From: CAYGAW01 sp964347945
GTDB lineage: Bacteria > Chloroflexota > Anaerolineae > UBA7937 > B3-Chlor
Reading direction: 5' to 3'
DNA length: 23,399 nucleotides
Assembly: GCA_964347945.1 (NCBI GenBank)
Contig: CAYGAW010000108.1
Span: forward strand, 1-23,399
The notes beneath the pieces were generated by a model, which saw nothing but the letters and a program-made list of their open reading frames with translations, was not told where the DNA came from and searched no databases. Numbering within the stretch: position 1 is the first letter of the stretch; every line of letters begins with the position of its first letter. Below, piece after piece: positions 1 to 6,907 of the stretch. A program made the translations under genes and the position numbers.

Positions 1-1116
1 GACGTGTTCTTCGAGATCATCGATGAACTGAACGAGGATCCGGTTCCCATTATCGCAACTGACCCCACGAGCGGCGAGACGTACGATGCATTGCTGACGG
101 GCGATACCGTGCGCAGCAACGTGGTGATCGCCCTCTATTCGACGCCCACGATCCCTGTTGTACCACAGGCCATCTATGATGCGTACCAGGGCGACTATGA
201 GCTAATGACCGAACTGACTGGCGAGAGCCTGTGGATTGTGGAAACCTTGAGCAGGGGCATGCAGTTCTCGGTAATCTGCACGGAGGATCTCATTGGGCGC
301 AAGCCTGAGGAACAGCTCGATGCCATGATGTCAATACCCAGGCAACTGCGGAGTCGGGCTGACCCCGAGCTGTCCATCGAGTACGGCGTCTTCGGCGTCT
401 GCGAGAACTGGCCGGTGGAGGAGGCAGACCCTTCCTTCAAGGAGCCCCTCGTCAGCGATATCCCTACCCTGATACTGGAGGGTGAGTTGGACCCCATCAC
501 TCCGCCAGAGTACGGCCGACTGGTGGCCGGGTATTTGATCGACGCGTACTACTACGAGTTGCCGGGCGTCGGCCACAGCGTTCTAGCTGGGGAGGACTGT
601 GCCCTCAGCATTGCGCGCGATTTCCTGGAGGATCCCACTCAGGCGCCGGACGACTCTTGCATCGCGGAGATGCCCGGTGTGGTTTTCGATCTGCCGAGGG
701 AAGCCACCGAGCTGGTCCTCGAGCCGTTCATCAACGAGGAAAGTCGTGTCGGTGGCCTGGTGCCGGCGGGCTGGACTGAAGAGTATCCGCTTGACTTCCG
801 GCGGGGCGAGACGGCGCTGGATCCGACCAGGCTGATTCTGGATGCGACCTGGCTGCCCAAGGGTGAGTTGTACGACCTGCTGTTGTCGTGGCTCGACGTT
901 GATTCGGGTGTCGAAAGCGCAGCTGCGGCCAAGCTGGGCAGCTTCACCTGGGATTTCTACGAACTGCAGGTTGGGGCCTACCCGGTCGACATGGCGCTGG
1001 CGGAGGAGGGCGGCACGTCGTACTTCGTGTTGCTCTTCTCCCCGAGAGATGAGCGTGACACTTTGTATGAGCAGGTCTTCTTGCCCGTGGTGGAGGCCCT
1101 GGTTCCGGTGGAATAG
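1..1116 (+). CDS. Alpha/beta hydrolase, TAP-like C-terminal domain plus accessory domain (5' truncated)
   Basis: The reading frame is open from the first base, so the N-terminus, including the nucleophile elbow, lies outside the window. The visible part matches the C-terminal half of tripeptidyl-aminopeptidase/proline-iminopeptidase-like hydrolases: ICTEDL, then CENWPV, then PTLILEGELDPITPP with the likely catalytic Asp (about residue 163 counted from codon 4-6), then GVGHSVL with the catalytic His (about 191). Residues ~236-370 (nt ~709-1113) form an extra domain not needed for the hydrolase fold (GWTEE, FYELQ, EEGGTSYFVLLFS, FLPVVEALVP). A related domain sits at the N-terminus of the beta-lactamase-family lipoprotein two genes downstream. 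The protein is probably secreted or lipid-anchored like its neighbours, but the signal is not visible. The substrate is unknown; peptides or esters are likely from family knowledge. Confidence 0.8.
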   Translation, partial: DVFFEIIDELNEDPVPIIATDPTSGETYDALLTGDTVRSNVVIALYSTPTIPVVPQAIYDAYQGDYELMTELTGESLWIVETLSRGMQFSVICTEDLIGRKPEEQLDAMMSIPRQLRSRADPELSIEYGVFGVCENWPVEEADPSFKEPLVSDIPTLILEGELDPITPPEYGRLVAGYLIDAYYYELPGVGHSVLAGEDCALSIARDFLEDPTQAPDDSCIAEMPGVVFDLPREATELVLEPFINEESRVGGLVPAGWTEEYPLDFRRGETALDPTRLILDATWLPKGELYDLLLSWLDVDSGVESAAAAKLGSFTWDFYELQVGAYPVDMALAEEGGTSYFVLLFSPRDERDTLYEQVFLPVVEALVPVE

Positions 1117-1135
1117 CCCCCATCCCCCCTTTGGG

Positions 1136-1167
1136 GTGAGGATGTGCTCAACGATGCGCATCCTCAC
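1136..1167 (+). terminator. Intergenic hairpin after the alpha/beta hydrolase
   Basis: GTGAGGATG (1136-1144) and CATCCTCAC (1159-1167) are perfect 9-bp inverted arms. They can be lengthened by G-C and G-U pairs on both sides. The hairpin lies 20 nt after the stop codon. No T-run follows, so it may be a transcript-stabilising or REP-like element and not a true terminator. Its right arm is part of a 17-nt sequence that recurs before the beta-lactamase-family gene. Confidence 0.45.
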
Positions 1168-1168
1168 C
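1152..1168 (+). repeat. Dispersed intergenic repeat, copy 1
   Basis: The 17-mer CGATGCGCATCCTCACC occurs here and again, identical, at 2336-2352. Both copies lie just before a lipoprotein start and both are followed by C-rich then GGAGAA-type sequence. They look like remnants of one dispersed intergenic element. Confidence 0.55.
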
Positions 1169-1193
1169 TCCCCTCGTGCGCGGAGAAGGAGAT

Positions 1194-2327
1194 TTGACTA
1201 GGAAGCCAACATTCTGCCTGTTAGTCCTCGTACTGGTGATGACCGCCTGCGGCGGCTCAGGGCCCACAGGAGCGCCGACATCAACTCTGCCCTGGGAGCC
1301 CACGGCCACTCACGCAGTACAGCAGGCCTCCGCAACGATTGAGCCGACGGCCACGGCGGCACCCGCCACTACCGAGGAATCTGCCGGGCCCGATCGTCTC
1401 CGGACTCTGGCGTCCTTGAGGAGGATCAGCGACTTCCCATTCTACGAGATGCACTATTCTGGTGACTATGGCTTCAGCAGTTTCTTGCACGAAGGTCTAG
1501 GGATCGAAGAGCGTGCGCCCTCGCATCTGGGGGGAGCTTCTCACCAATGGGCCTGCACCTGTTTTGCGGCTTTGAGCGACCGGAGCGACCTGATCTTTGG
1601 TCGAAACTTCGATTGGCATGTACACCCCGCCCTGATTCTGTTCACCAATCCGCCTGGAGGGTATGCATCGGTGTCTATGGTGGACCTATCGTATCTGGGT
1701 TATGGCGCCGAGGAACCATCTTGGGCCGAACGCGAGGCACTGTTGGATGCGCCTTACTTCTCCTTTGATGGTCTGAACGAGCACGGCGTTGCCGTCGGGA
1801 TCATGGCTGTGGACTATGCGGACGGCGGTGAGGATCCTGACAAGGTGACCATCGGGAGCCTGCACGCGGTCCGTCTGGTGCTCGACTATGCCAGGGATGT
1901 CGAGGGGGCGATCTCTCTGCTACAGGAGTACAACGTTGACTTCGGCGGTGGACCACCTCTCCACTACCTCGTCTCCGATTCCTCTGGCAAATCCGCCGTC
2001 GTGGAGTTCATCGATGGGGAGGTGAATGCCATTCGGAATGGTGAGCCATGGCAGGTGGCGACCAATTTCGTGATCTACGACACCTCAGCGGAGACCCGAG
2101 GGTCTCTTTGCTCGAGATATCGGAGGGCACATGAAGCCCTCGAACGGGCAGATGGCAGTGTCTCGCCGGAGGAGGCGATGGCCGTTCTCGAAGATGTCTC
2201 TCAGTCGGGCGCCCTGCCCACGATTTGGTCTGCGGTCTACAACATGACGAGTGGCGACATCGAGATTGTCGTCGGCAGGCAATACCATGAGGTGCACCGG
2301 TTCAAACTGGAGATGAGGCGGGAATAG
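1194..2327 (+). CDS. Secreted linear amide C-N hydrolase (Ntn/C45-choloylglycine hydrolase-like) lipoprotein
   Basis: An upstream GTG (1176) is possible, but the TTG at 1194 is preferred: GGAGAAGGAG stands just before it and translation then starts directly on a signal peptide ending in the lipobox VMTAC, with the lipidated Cys followed by GGSG. A Thr/Ala/Pro-rich linker runs to about residue 65. The catalytic part has WACTCFAALS (Cys121/Cys123 from the TTG) followed by LIFGRNFDWH, the signature of Ntn-hydrolases of the acyltransferase/penicillin acylase/bile-salt-hydrolase superfamily, where a Cys becomes the N-terminal nucleophile after autoproteolysis. About 95 residues lie between the lipid anchor and this Cys. 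If maturation occurs as in the family, the catalytic fragment would no longer be covalently lipid-anchored. LNEHGVAVGIMAVDYA and the HYLVSDSSGKSAVVEF stretch are also family-like. The natural substrate is unknown; N-acyl amides are likely. It sits between two other exported hydrolases. Confidence 0.8.
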   Translation: MTRKPTFCLLVLVLVMTACGGSGPTGAPTSTLPWEPTATHAVQQASATIEPTATAAPATTEESAGPDRLRTLASLRRISDFPFYEMHYSGDYGFSSFLHEGLGIEERAPSHLGGASHQWACTCFAALSDRSDLIFGRNFDWHVHPALILFTNPPGGYASVSMVDLSYLGYGAEEPSWAEREALLDAPYFSFDGLNEHGVAVGIMAVDYADGGEDPDKVTIGSLHAVRLVLDYARDVEGAISLLQEYNVDFGGGPPLHYLVSDSSGKSAVVEFIDGEVNAIRNGEPWQVATNFVIYDTSAETRGSLCSRYRRAHEALERADGSVSPEEAMAVLEDVSQSGALPTIWSAVYNMTSGDIEIVVGRQYHEVHRFKLEMRRE

Positions 2328-2335
2328 CGCGCCTC

Positions 2336-2352
2336 CGATGCGCATCCTCACC
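2336..2352 (+). repeat. Dispersed intergenic repeat, copy 2
   Basis: This is an identical 17-nt copy of the element at 1152-1168. It is followed by CCCCTTAACTACGGGG, a short C/G hairpin. It lies in the 64-nt gap between two lipoprotein genes. Confidence 0.55.
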
Positions 2353-2391
2353 CCTTAACTACGGGGAGAATAACAGTTGAGAGAGGTTCTT

Positions 2392-4575
2392 ATGAGCAAA
2401 TTGGCGTCAACTTTGATGGTGTTCGTGCTGCTGGTCTCGGCCTGCAGCAGTGTTACCCCCGCACCAACGCCCACTCAGGTCGAAGCACTCGAAGTGACTC
2501 TCGTGGCCTTCGCCGACCAGCACTTCGGCATCGAAGGAGTCAGGCCGGAGGGCTGGACCGAGACAGCGCCTGGGACACTGGTACAGACCGTCTCGCCCCC
2601 ATACATGCCTCAGCTCTTCTACGGGGCGTTCCCGGGCCTGAGCATGGACTGGGCGAATACCTACTTCGCACGGCAGCTTAACCTGGAGCGACTGCCGAAC
2701 CGGGAGGCGATCTATGAGTCGCAGGCCCTCAACTGGGAGTTGACCACCTTCGAGATTGATCATCCAGAGGCTGGCCCGATCGTCGTGGATGGGGCTCTGT
2801 CGCAGGAGGGGGCGACGCTCTACGCGTTGGCGCTGCTTGCGCCGGTGGAGGCCCATGAGTCGCTGCATGAGGCCATCTTTCTGCCTGCGCTGGAGGCCTT
2901 CACGCCCCTGACTCTTGACGAGAGGGATAGGTTGACCGCTACGGACTTGATGGCCGATTTGTATCAAGGCGTAGGCCCTGTCTACCATGATTACTTCCTG
3001 CCTGTAGGGAAATCGGCTCCCTCTCTGCACAAGTTGGAGGGTATACTGACCGTGCCTGAGTTCAAGATGCAGTTCGACAGTCTCGAGGACGCGTCTGTCT
3101 CTGCCAGCCGGCAGTACTTCCCGGGCTTCTCTCTGGAGTTCTTCACCCACGAGGACTACCTGGTGCCGGCAACCAGAGACATCGTGCCCTCGACGGGCGA
3201 GGAGAGCTACTGGAGCATCATCGTTTCGCCGGGGCGCGTGTGGTCGGAGCCAGGCGATGATGGCATGTCCCGAGCCTCGTTTCCATTCATCTTGGTGAGT
3301 GACCAGTACAACCAGGCCCACAACGGCGTCGCCACGTTCTTATACGATGACACAAAGGTCTCATCGTTCTACTTCCAGGTGGTCCAGGAAACCGCTTCCT
3401 GGAGGCGAGTGGACTTCTGGGGGCAGTCGCTGATGGACTATAGTCCCTCGGCCATCAAGGATCGTGATACTTTGGCTCCTGAGTTTGCGTCAGAGCTCAG
3501 CCTGCAAACTCCCATTCGCCCTTGGGCCGAACTCGAGGAGGACCACGATCCCTCTTTGCTGAGTACGTTCAACGATCGATTCGATCCCAGGGAGATCAGT
3601 GCTTCGGGCCTGGTCATGGACGACACCATCTACCTCCTGCCCTGCCTCACCCGCTATGGCGAGTTCCCTTTCTGCCGGTATATGCGGCAAGGCGCCTTCT
3701 CTGTGACCAAGTCCATGGGCGCGGCCCTAGCTATGCTGCGTCTGGCGGAGAAGTATGGCGAAGAGGTCTTCGACCTCAAGCTCGAGGATTACGTGGAAGT
3801 CACCGCCCAGCACGACGGGTGGGACGACGTGACCTTCCGCGACGCGCTGAACATGGCGACCGGGATTGGAGATGATCCGAATCTCCAGGGCGTCACAGCC
3901 GAAGAAGACCAGCCCAGATTTGACCAATTCCTGGAGGCCAGGAGTGCTCAGGACAAACTGGACGTCTGCTTCTCCTATGGCAACTATCCTTGGGGGCCTG
4001 GGGAAGTCGTCCGCTACAACTCCATCAATACCTTCGTCCTCTCCGTGGCCATGGACACCTTCCTCAAGAGCAAAGAGGGGCCCGAAGCGGACATTTGGGA
4101 CATGGTTGTCGAAGAGGTGTATGAGCCCATCGGCATCTTCCACGCGCCCATGATGCGTACTCACGAGCCAGATGGGAGCAGGGGAATACCGATCTTCGGC
4201 TTCGGCCTCTTCCCGACGGTCGATGACGTGGCCAAGGTCACGCGCCTCTTGCTCAACGGCGGTCAACATGAGGGAGAGCAACTCCTGCATCCCGACAAGC
4301 TGGCTGAGGCCCTGTACCAGACTGAGGTGGCGGGCCTTCCCACCGGCGACCGCAACGAGTACGGCGACTCCATGTATCACATGTCGTTTTGGTCGATGCC
4401 CTACGCCACGGTTGGAGGGGAGTTCTTCTTGATTCCCTACATGTCAGGCTTCGGAGGCAATCACGTGGCGCTCGTACCCAACGGCATGGTAGCTTTTCGA
4501 TTCACGGACGCGCACATCTATGGTGTCGAGTCGATGGTGAAGGTGGCGGAGGGTATTCGTCCGTGGCAGAACTGA
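2392..4575 (+). CDS. Beta-lactamase-family serine hydrolase lipoprotein with N-terminal accessory domains
   Basis: The ATG at 2392 is chosen over TTG 2377 because GAGAGG precedes it. The protein (727 aa) starts with a lipoprotein signal whose lipobox is LVSAC. Residues ~31-173 carry the accessory domain shared with the hydrolase at 1-1116 (GVRPEGWTE, W-x-L-T-TFEI, GATLYALALLAP, EAIFLPALEAFTP). Residues ~180-375 are a second unassigned region. The C-terminal ~330 residues are a penicillin-binding/class C beta-lactamase fold: FSVTKSMGAAL holds the S-x-x-K pair (Ser437, Lys440), RYNSINT holds the probable catalytic Tyr542, and DVTFRDALNMATGIG and EPIGI are typical of the family. SGFGGNH near the C-terminus replaces the usual third motif. 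Family members are esterases, D-aminopeptidases or amide hydrolases; the size and extra domains argue against a simple resistance enzyme. Confidence 0.82.
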   Translation: MSKLASTLMVFVLLVSACSSVTPAPTPTQVEALEVTLVAFADQHFGIEGVRPEGWTETAPGTLVQTVSPPYMPQLFYGAFPGLSMDWANTYFARQLNLERLPNREAIYESQALNWELTTFEIDHPEAGPIVVDGALSQEGATLYALALLAPVEAHESLHEAIFLPALEAFTPLTLDERDRLTATDLMADLYQGVGPVYHDYFLPVGKSAPSLHKLEGILTVPEFKMQFDSLEDASVSASRQYFPGFSLEFFTHEDYLVPATRDIVPSTGEESYWSIIVSPGRVWSEPGDDGMSRASFPFILVSDQYNQAHNGVATFLYDDTKVSSFYFQVVQETASWRRVDFWGQSLMDYSPSAIKDRDTLAPEFASELSLQTPIRPWAELEEDHDPSLLSTFNDRFDPREISASGLVMDDTIYLLPCLTRYGEFPFCRYMRQGAFSVTKSMGAALAMLRLAEKYGEEVFDLKLEDYVEVTAQHDGWDDVTFRDALNMATGIGDDPNLQGVTAEEDQPRFDQFLEARSAQDKLDVCFSYGNYPWGPGEVVRYNSINTFVLSVAMDTFLKSKEGPEADIWDMVVEEVYEPIGIFHAPMMRTHEPDGSRGIPIFGFGLFPTVDDVAKVTRLLLNGGQHEGEQLLHPDKLAEALYQTEVAGLPTGDRNEYGDSMYHMSFWSMPYATVGGEFFLIPYMSGFGGNHVALVPNGMVAFRFTDAHIYGVESMVKVAEGIRPWQN

Positions 4576-4591
4576 CATGCGGGAGGACACT

Positions 4592-5425
4592 ATGATCATC
4601 GTCGAGCAAGAAAAGTGCACACAGTGTGGCCAGTGTGTGAAGATCTGCCACGAGCACTGCATGGCGCTCGTCAATCACACAGTGGAAATCGACTATGAAC
4701 TCTGCAGTACGTGCACGCAGTGCATTGCCATCTGTCCTCAACAGGCCATTTCGTGGGATCGGGTGCCGCCTGTTCCCTACGATGACAATCGTCTGCCTTC
4801 CCCCGAGCAACTCGACGAGTTGTTCAAAGAAAGACGCACCGTCCGGTTCTTCAAGCAAGAGAAGATCGACCGCGCTCTCCTTGAAGAGATCGTCGGGTAC
4901 GGCATCTATGCGCCGACCAACAATTTCGAACTGCGAGCCATCGTCGTTGATGATGACGACATTCTGGCGGAGTTGGACCGGATTCACGTGCAATATACCT
5001 CCAGGATGTACAACCTGCTCTACAGGCCAAAAGTCGTGTCCATTCTGCCCAGAATCATAGGGCTGTCACGAGAGTATCTGCAGGCCAAGCCGAAAATCGA
5101 AGCCATCGTGGAAAATGGGCACAGCTATCATAGTCCGCCGGCAGCGATCGTTTTCATCGTTGGCGACAAGAGGGTCCCCCTCTCCGTGGAAAGTGCACAA
5201 TACGCCCTATCCAACATGATCTTCTACGCCCAGGCTATGGGGATTGGGAGCCGACTTTGGGGTCCGGGGCAGCTCTTCTACGACCGCAGAAAGGCTGTCA
5301 GAAGACTCTTGGGTTCGGAGAAGCGGGATCACATTCTGGGCACTGTCCTTCTGGGGTATCCGGCGGTGAAGTTCAGGAACAAGGTGAGAGGTAAAGCGCT
5401 GCCCATCCAGTGGAATGGTGCGTAA
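4592..5425 (+). CDS. Ferredoxin-domain nitroreductase family protein
   Basis: The ATG at 4592 is preferred over 4577 because GGAGG lies 5 nt before it. Residues ~9-55 hold two 4Fe-4S motifs, CTQCGQCVKIC and CSTCTQCIAICP, of the bacterial ferredoxin type. Residues ~70-277 are an FMN-binding nitroreductase domain: ERRTVRFFK for the phosphate-binding start, GYGIYAPTNNFELRAIVVDD, SAQYALSNMIFYAQAMGIGSRLWG, and a C-terminal LLGYPAVKFRNKVRGKALPIQW. Proteins of this build pass electrons from a low-potential donor to FMN and reduce unknown organic substrates. It is cytoplasmic. It starts 16 nt after the lipoprotein stop, so it may be cotranscribed, though no functional link is evident. Confidence 0.85.
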   Translation: MIIVEQEKCTQCGQCVKICHEHCMALVNHTVEIDYELCSTCTQCIAICPQQAISWDRVPPVPYDDNRLPSPEQLDELFKERRTVRFFKQEKIDRALLEEIVGYGIYAPTNNFELRAIVVDDDDILAELDRIHVQYTSRMYNLLYRPKVVSILPRIIGLSREYLQAKPKIEAIVENGHSYHSPPAAIVFIVGDKRVPLSVESAQYALSNMIFYAQAMGIGSRLWGPGQLFYDRRKAVRRLLGSEKRDHILGTVLLGYPAVKFRNKVRGKALPIQWNGA

Positions 5426-5471
5426 GATGGCGCGGCAAATGTCCGGAGGACGTGAGTGCCCTGCAGGAGAG

Positions 5472-5489
5472 CTTGGGCCCCTTGGGCCC
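5472..5489. repeat. Tandem 9-nt repeat of CTTGGGCCC
   Basis: Two adjacent copies of CTTGGGCCC, each with a palindromic GGGCCC core, followed by AA. Together they can also pair as TTGGGC/GCCCAA. They lie between the nitroreductase stop and the PspC start and could be a small operator or hairpin. No function is assigned. Confidence 0.4.
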
Positions 5490-5526
5490 AAACAGAAGAT
5501 CATTCATGGAAAGGAACGATACACGC

Positions 5527-5712
5527 ATGAAGAAGCTCGTAAGACCTAAGGAGGGAAGGAAGATAGCCGGTGTGGCTCAGGGGCTAGCCAACTATTTCGA
5601 AGTGGATGTGACTTTGGTGAGGATAATCTGGGTAATCCTTCTCCTGCCGGGTGGCTTGCCCGGCTTTGTCCCATACCTCATCTGCTGGCTGCTGATGCCG
5701 GGAGAGTCCTAG
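5527..5712 (+). CDS. Small PspC-domain membrane protein
   Basis: The 61-residue product starts at ATG 5527 (an in-frame ATG at 5506 would add seven residues; AAAGGA stands ~11 nt before 5527). The motifs RPKEGRKIAGVAQGLANYFEVDVTLVR and the hydrophobic segment ending YLICWLLMP are the PspC (phage shock protein C) domain, here with almost nothing else. The one membrane segment spans about residues 32-57. PspC domains sense or support the membrane under envelope stress in some bacteria, while in many lineages the small stand-alone form has no proven role. Confidence 0.85.
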   Translation: MKKLVRPKEGRKIAGVAQGLANYFEVDVTLVRIIWVILLLPGGLPGFVPYLICWLLMPGES

Positions 5713-5875
5713 CAACGCAACCCAATAGGAATTGTGGGTCCGAGCAATGAACCGCTGGCTCGCCGAAGTCTCTCGCGTTCGCAGGTCACGCGTGAGGATC
5801 TTTCCCAAGCTGTTCATCCCTTCTGGGGAGTCGACTAAAGAACCGATATCTTGATTACTAGAGGAGAATGAGAAG

Positions 5876-6259
5876 ATGCAGAAGCATGTCACGGTGGTGG
5901 GGGTCATCCACATAGCATATAACGCTTTTGGAATCCTGGCTGCAATGGCCACCTTCCTGTTTGTCGTGGGTGGCGGGTTGGTCGGAGGGTTGGTCTCAGG
6001 CGAAGAAGAGATCGTAATCCCCATCACCTTCCTCGTGGGCACGGCGGCAACCTTCTGGTTGCTCTTGGTCTCTGTACCAGGCATCATCGGCGGCGTTGGG
6101 CTGCTGAGACAGAGACCTTGGGGAAGATACATGGTCCTGGTCCTTTCGGTGTTGGACCTCTTGAACATCCCCATCGGGACGGCCATCGGCGTCTATTCCA
6201 TCTGGGTGTTGTTGCAAGAAGAGACGGCCAAGCTGTTTGCCAGTGGGGTGAGTCAGTAG
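5876..6259 (+). CDS. Small multi-pass membrane protein, paralog 1
   Basis: 127 residues starting at an ATG with GAGGAGAATGAGAAG directly upstream. There are about four hydrophobic segments: residues ~5-40 with a Gly-rich turn (VGGGLVGGLVSGEEE), ~46-75, ~84-100 and ~98-117. The tail GLLRQRPWGRYMVLVLS, NIPIGTAIGVYSIWVLLQEET is well conserved in the next gene. I do not recognise a named family. The two genes are tandem duplicates, and a third decayed 3' end is present near 9905-10035. Confidence 0.8.
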   Translation: MQKHVTVVGVIHIAYNAFGILAAMATFLFVVGGGLVGGLVSGEEEIVIPITFLVGTAATFWLLLVSVPGIIGGVGLLRQRPWGRYMVLVLSVLDLLNIPIGTAIGVYSIWVLLQEETAKLFASGVSQ

Positions 6260-6261
6260 GT

Positions 6262-6288
6262 GGTGTTCCTGCCCGCCTTGGAAACACC
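6262..6288 (+). terminator. Weak hairpin after membrane paralog 1
   Basis: GGTGTTCC (6262-6269) pairs with GGAAACACC (6280-6288) with one bulged A, followed by TTTGGG. It lies 3 nt after the stop codon. It is a weak terminator candidate. Confidence 0.4.
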
Positions 6289-6394
6289 TTTGGGCCAGAG
6301 CTCTGGTCAACAGCGTGGTACGGTCGGGTCACTGGACAGCATTCCTATCGGCGCAGCGAATCGCTATCTCAACTACGAAAGGAGAGGTAATGAA

Positions 6395-6769
6395 ATGGAG
6401 AAGCATGTCACACTCGTGGGGTCTCTGCACATTGGCTACAGCGCCTTTCAAATCTTGGGTGGTCTGATCGCTTTCATGTTCATCGTCGGGGGCGGGCTGC
6501 TCGGCGGGCTGATCGCGAAGGAGGAACTCGTGTTCGGCATCACCTTCTTCGTCGGCACGACGATCGCCGTCTGGGTGCTCCTGGTGTCCACGGGGATCGT
6601 CGGTGGCGTCGGGCTCCTGAGGTACAGGCCTTGGGCCAGGTATATGGTGCTCGTGCTTTCCGTGCTAGCCCTGCTCAACTTCCCCATCGGCATGGCGATC
6701 GGCATCTACTCCATCTGGGCATTGGTGCAGGACGAGACGGCGAAGCTGTTTGCGTCCAAGTCTGGATAG
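6395..6769 (+). CDS. Small multi-pass membrane protein, paralog 2
   Basis: 124 residues from ATG 6395, preceded by AAAGGAGAGG; the frame is open further upstream, but that stretch has no similarity to the paralog. The start MEKHVTLVGSLHIGYSAF matches MQKHVTVVGVIHIAYNAF of the gene before it, and the similarity continues to the end (RPWARYMVLVLS, NFPIGMAIGIYSIW, DETAKLFASKSG). It has about four membrane segments and no catalytic motif. A strong hairpin follows at 6851-6882. Confidence 0.82.
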   Translation: MEKHVTLVGSLHIGYSAFQILGGLIAFMFIVGGGLLGGLIAKEELVFGITFFVGTTIAVWVLLVSTGIVGGVGLLRYRPWARYMVLVLSVLALLNFPIGMAIGIYSIWALVQDETAKLFASKSG

Positions 6770-6850
6770 TCAATTCGACTCGGAGCGAAGGCCATTGGCA
6801 CCGGTGTTGCAGGTGCTTCAGGTCCACCTGGTCGCCATCGCCAGACATCG

Positions 6851-6882
6851 AGAAGGGGACATGGTATGCTGTGTCCCCTTCT
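6851..6882 (+). terminator. Terminator between the membrane gene and the convergent FG-GAP gene
   Basis: AGAAGGGGACA (6851-6861) and TGTCCCCTTCT (6872-6882) form a perfect 11-bp stem with a 10-nt loop. On the plus strand GTATTCCTTC follows. It lies between convergent genes and could serve both directions. A related hairpin with the same flanking sequence occurs near 10012-10035. Confidence 0.75.
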
Positions 6883-6907
6883 GTATTCCTTCAACGCGGC
6901 CAGTGGT

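Noticed and set aside
2407..3321. A 304-codon minus-strand frame inside the beta-lactamase-family gene
   Set aside because: Arg/Gln/His-rich shadow composition, while the plus strand has a signal peptide and conserved motifs.
5410..5526. N-terminal extension of the PspC frame back to ATG 5410
   Set aside because: It overlaps the nitroreductase end and has no PspC similarity; ATG 5527 fits the domain start.
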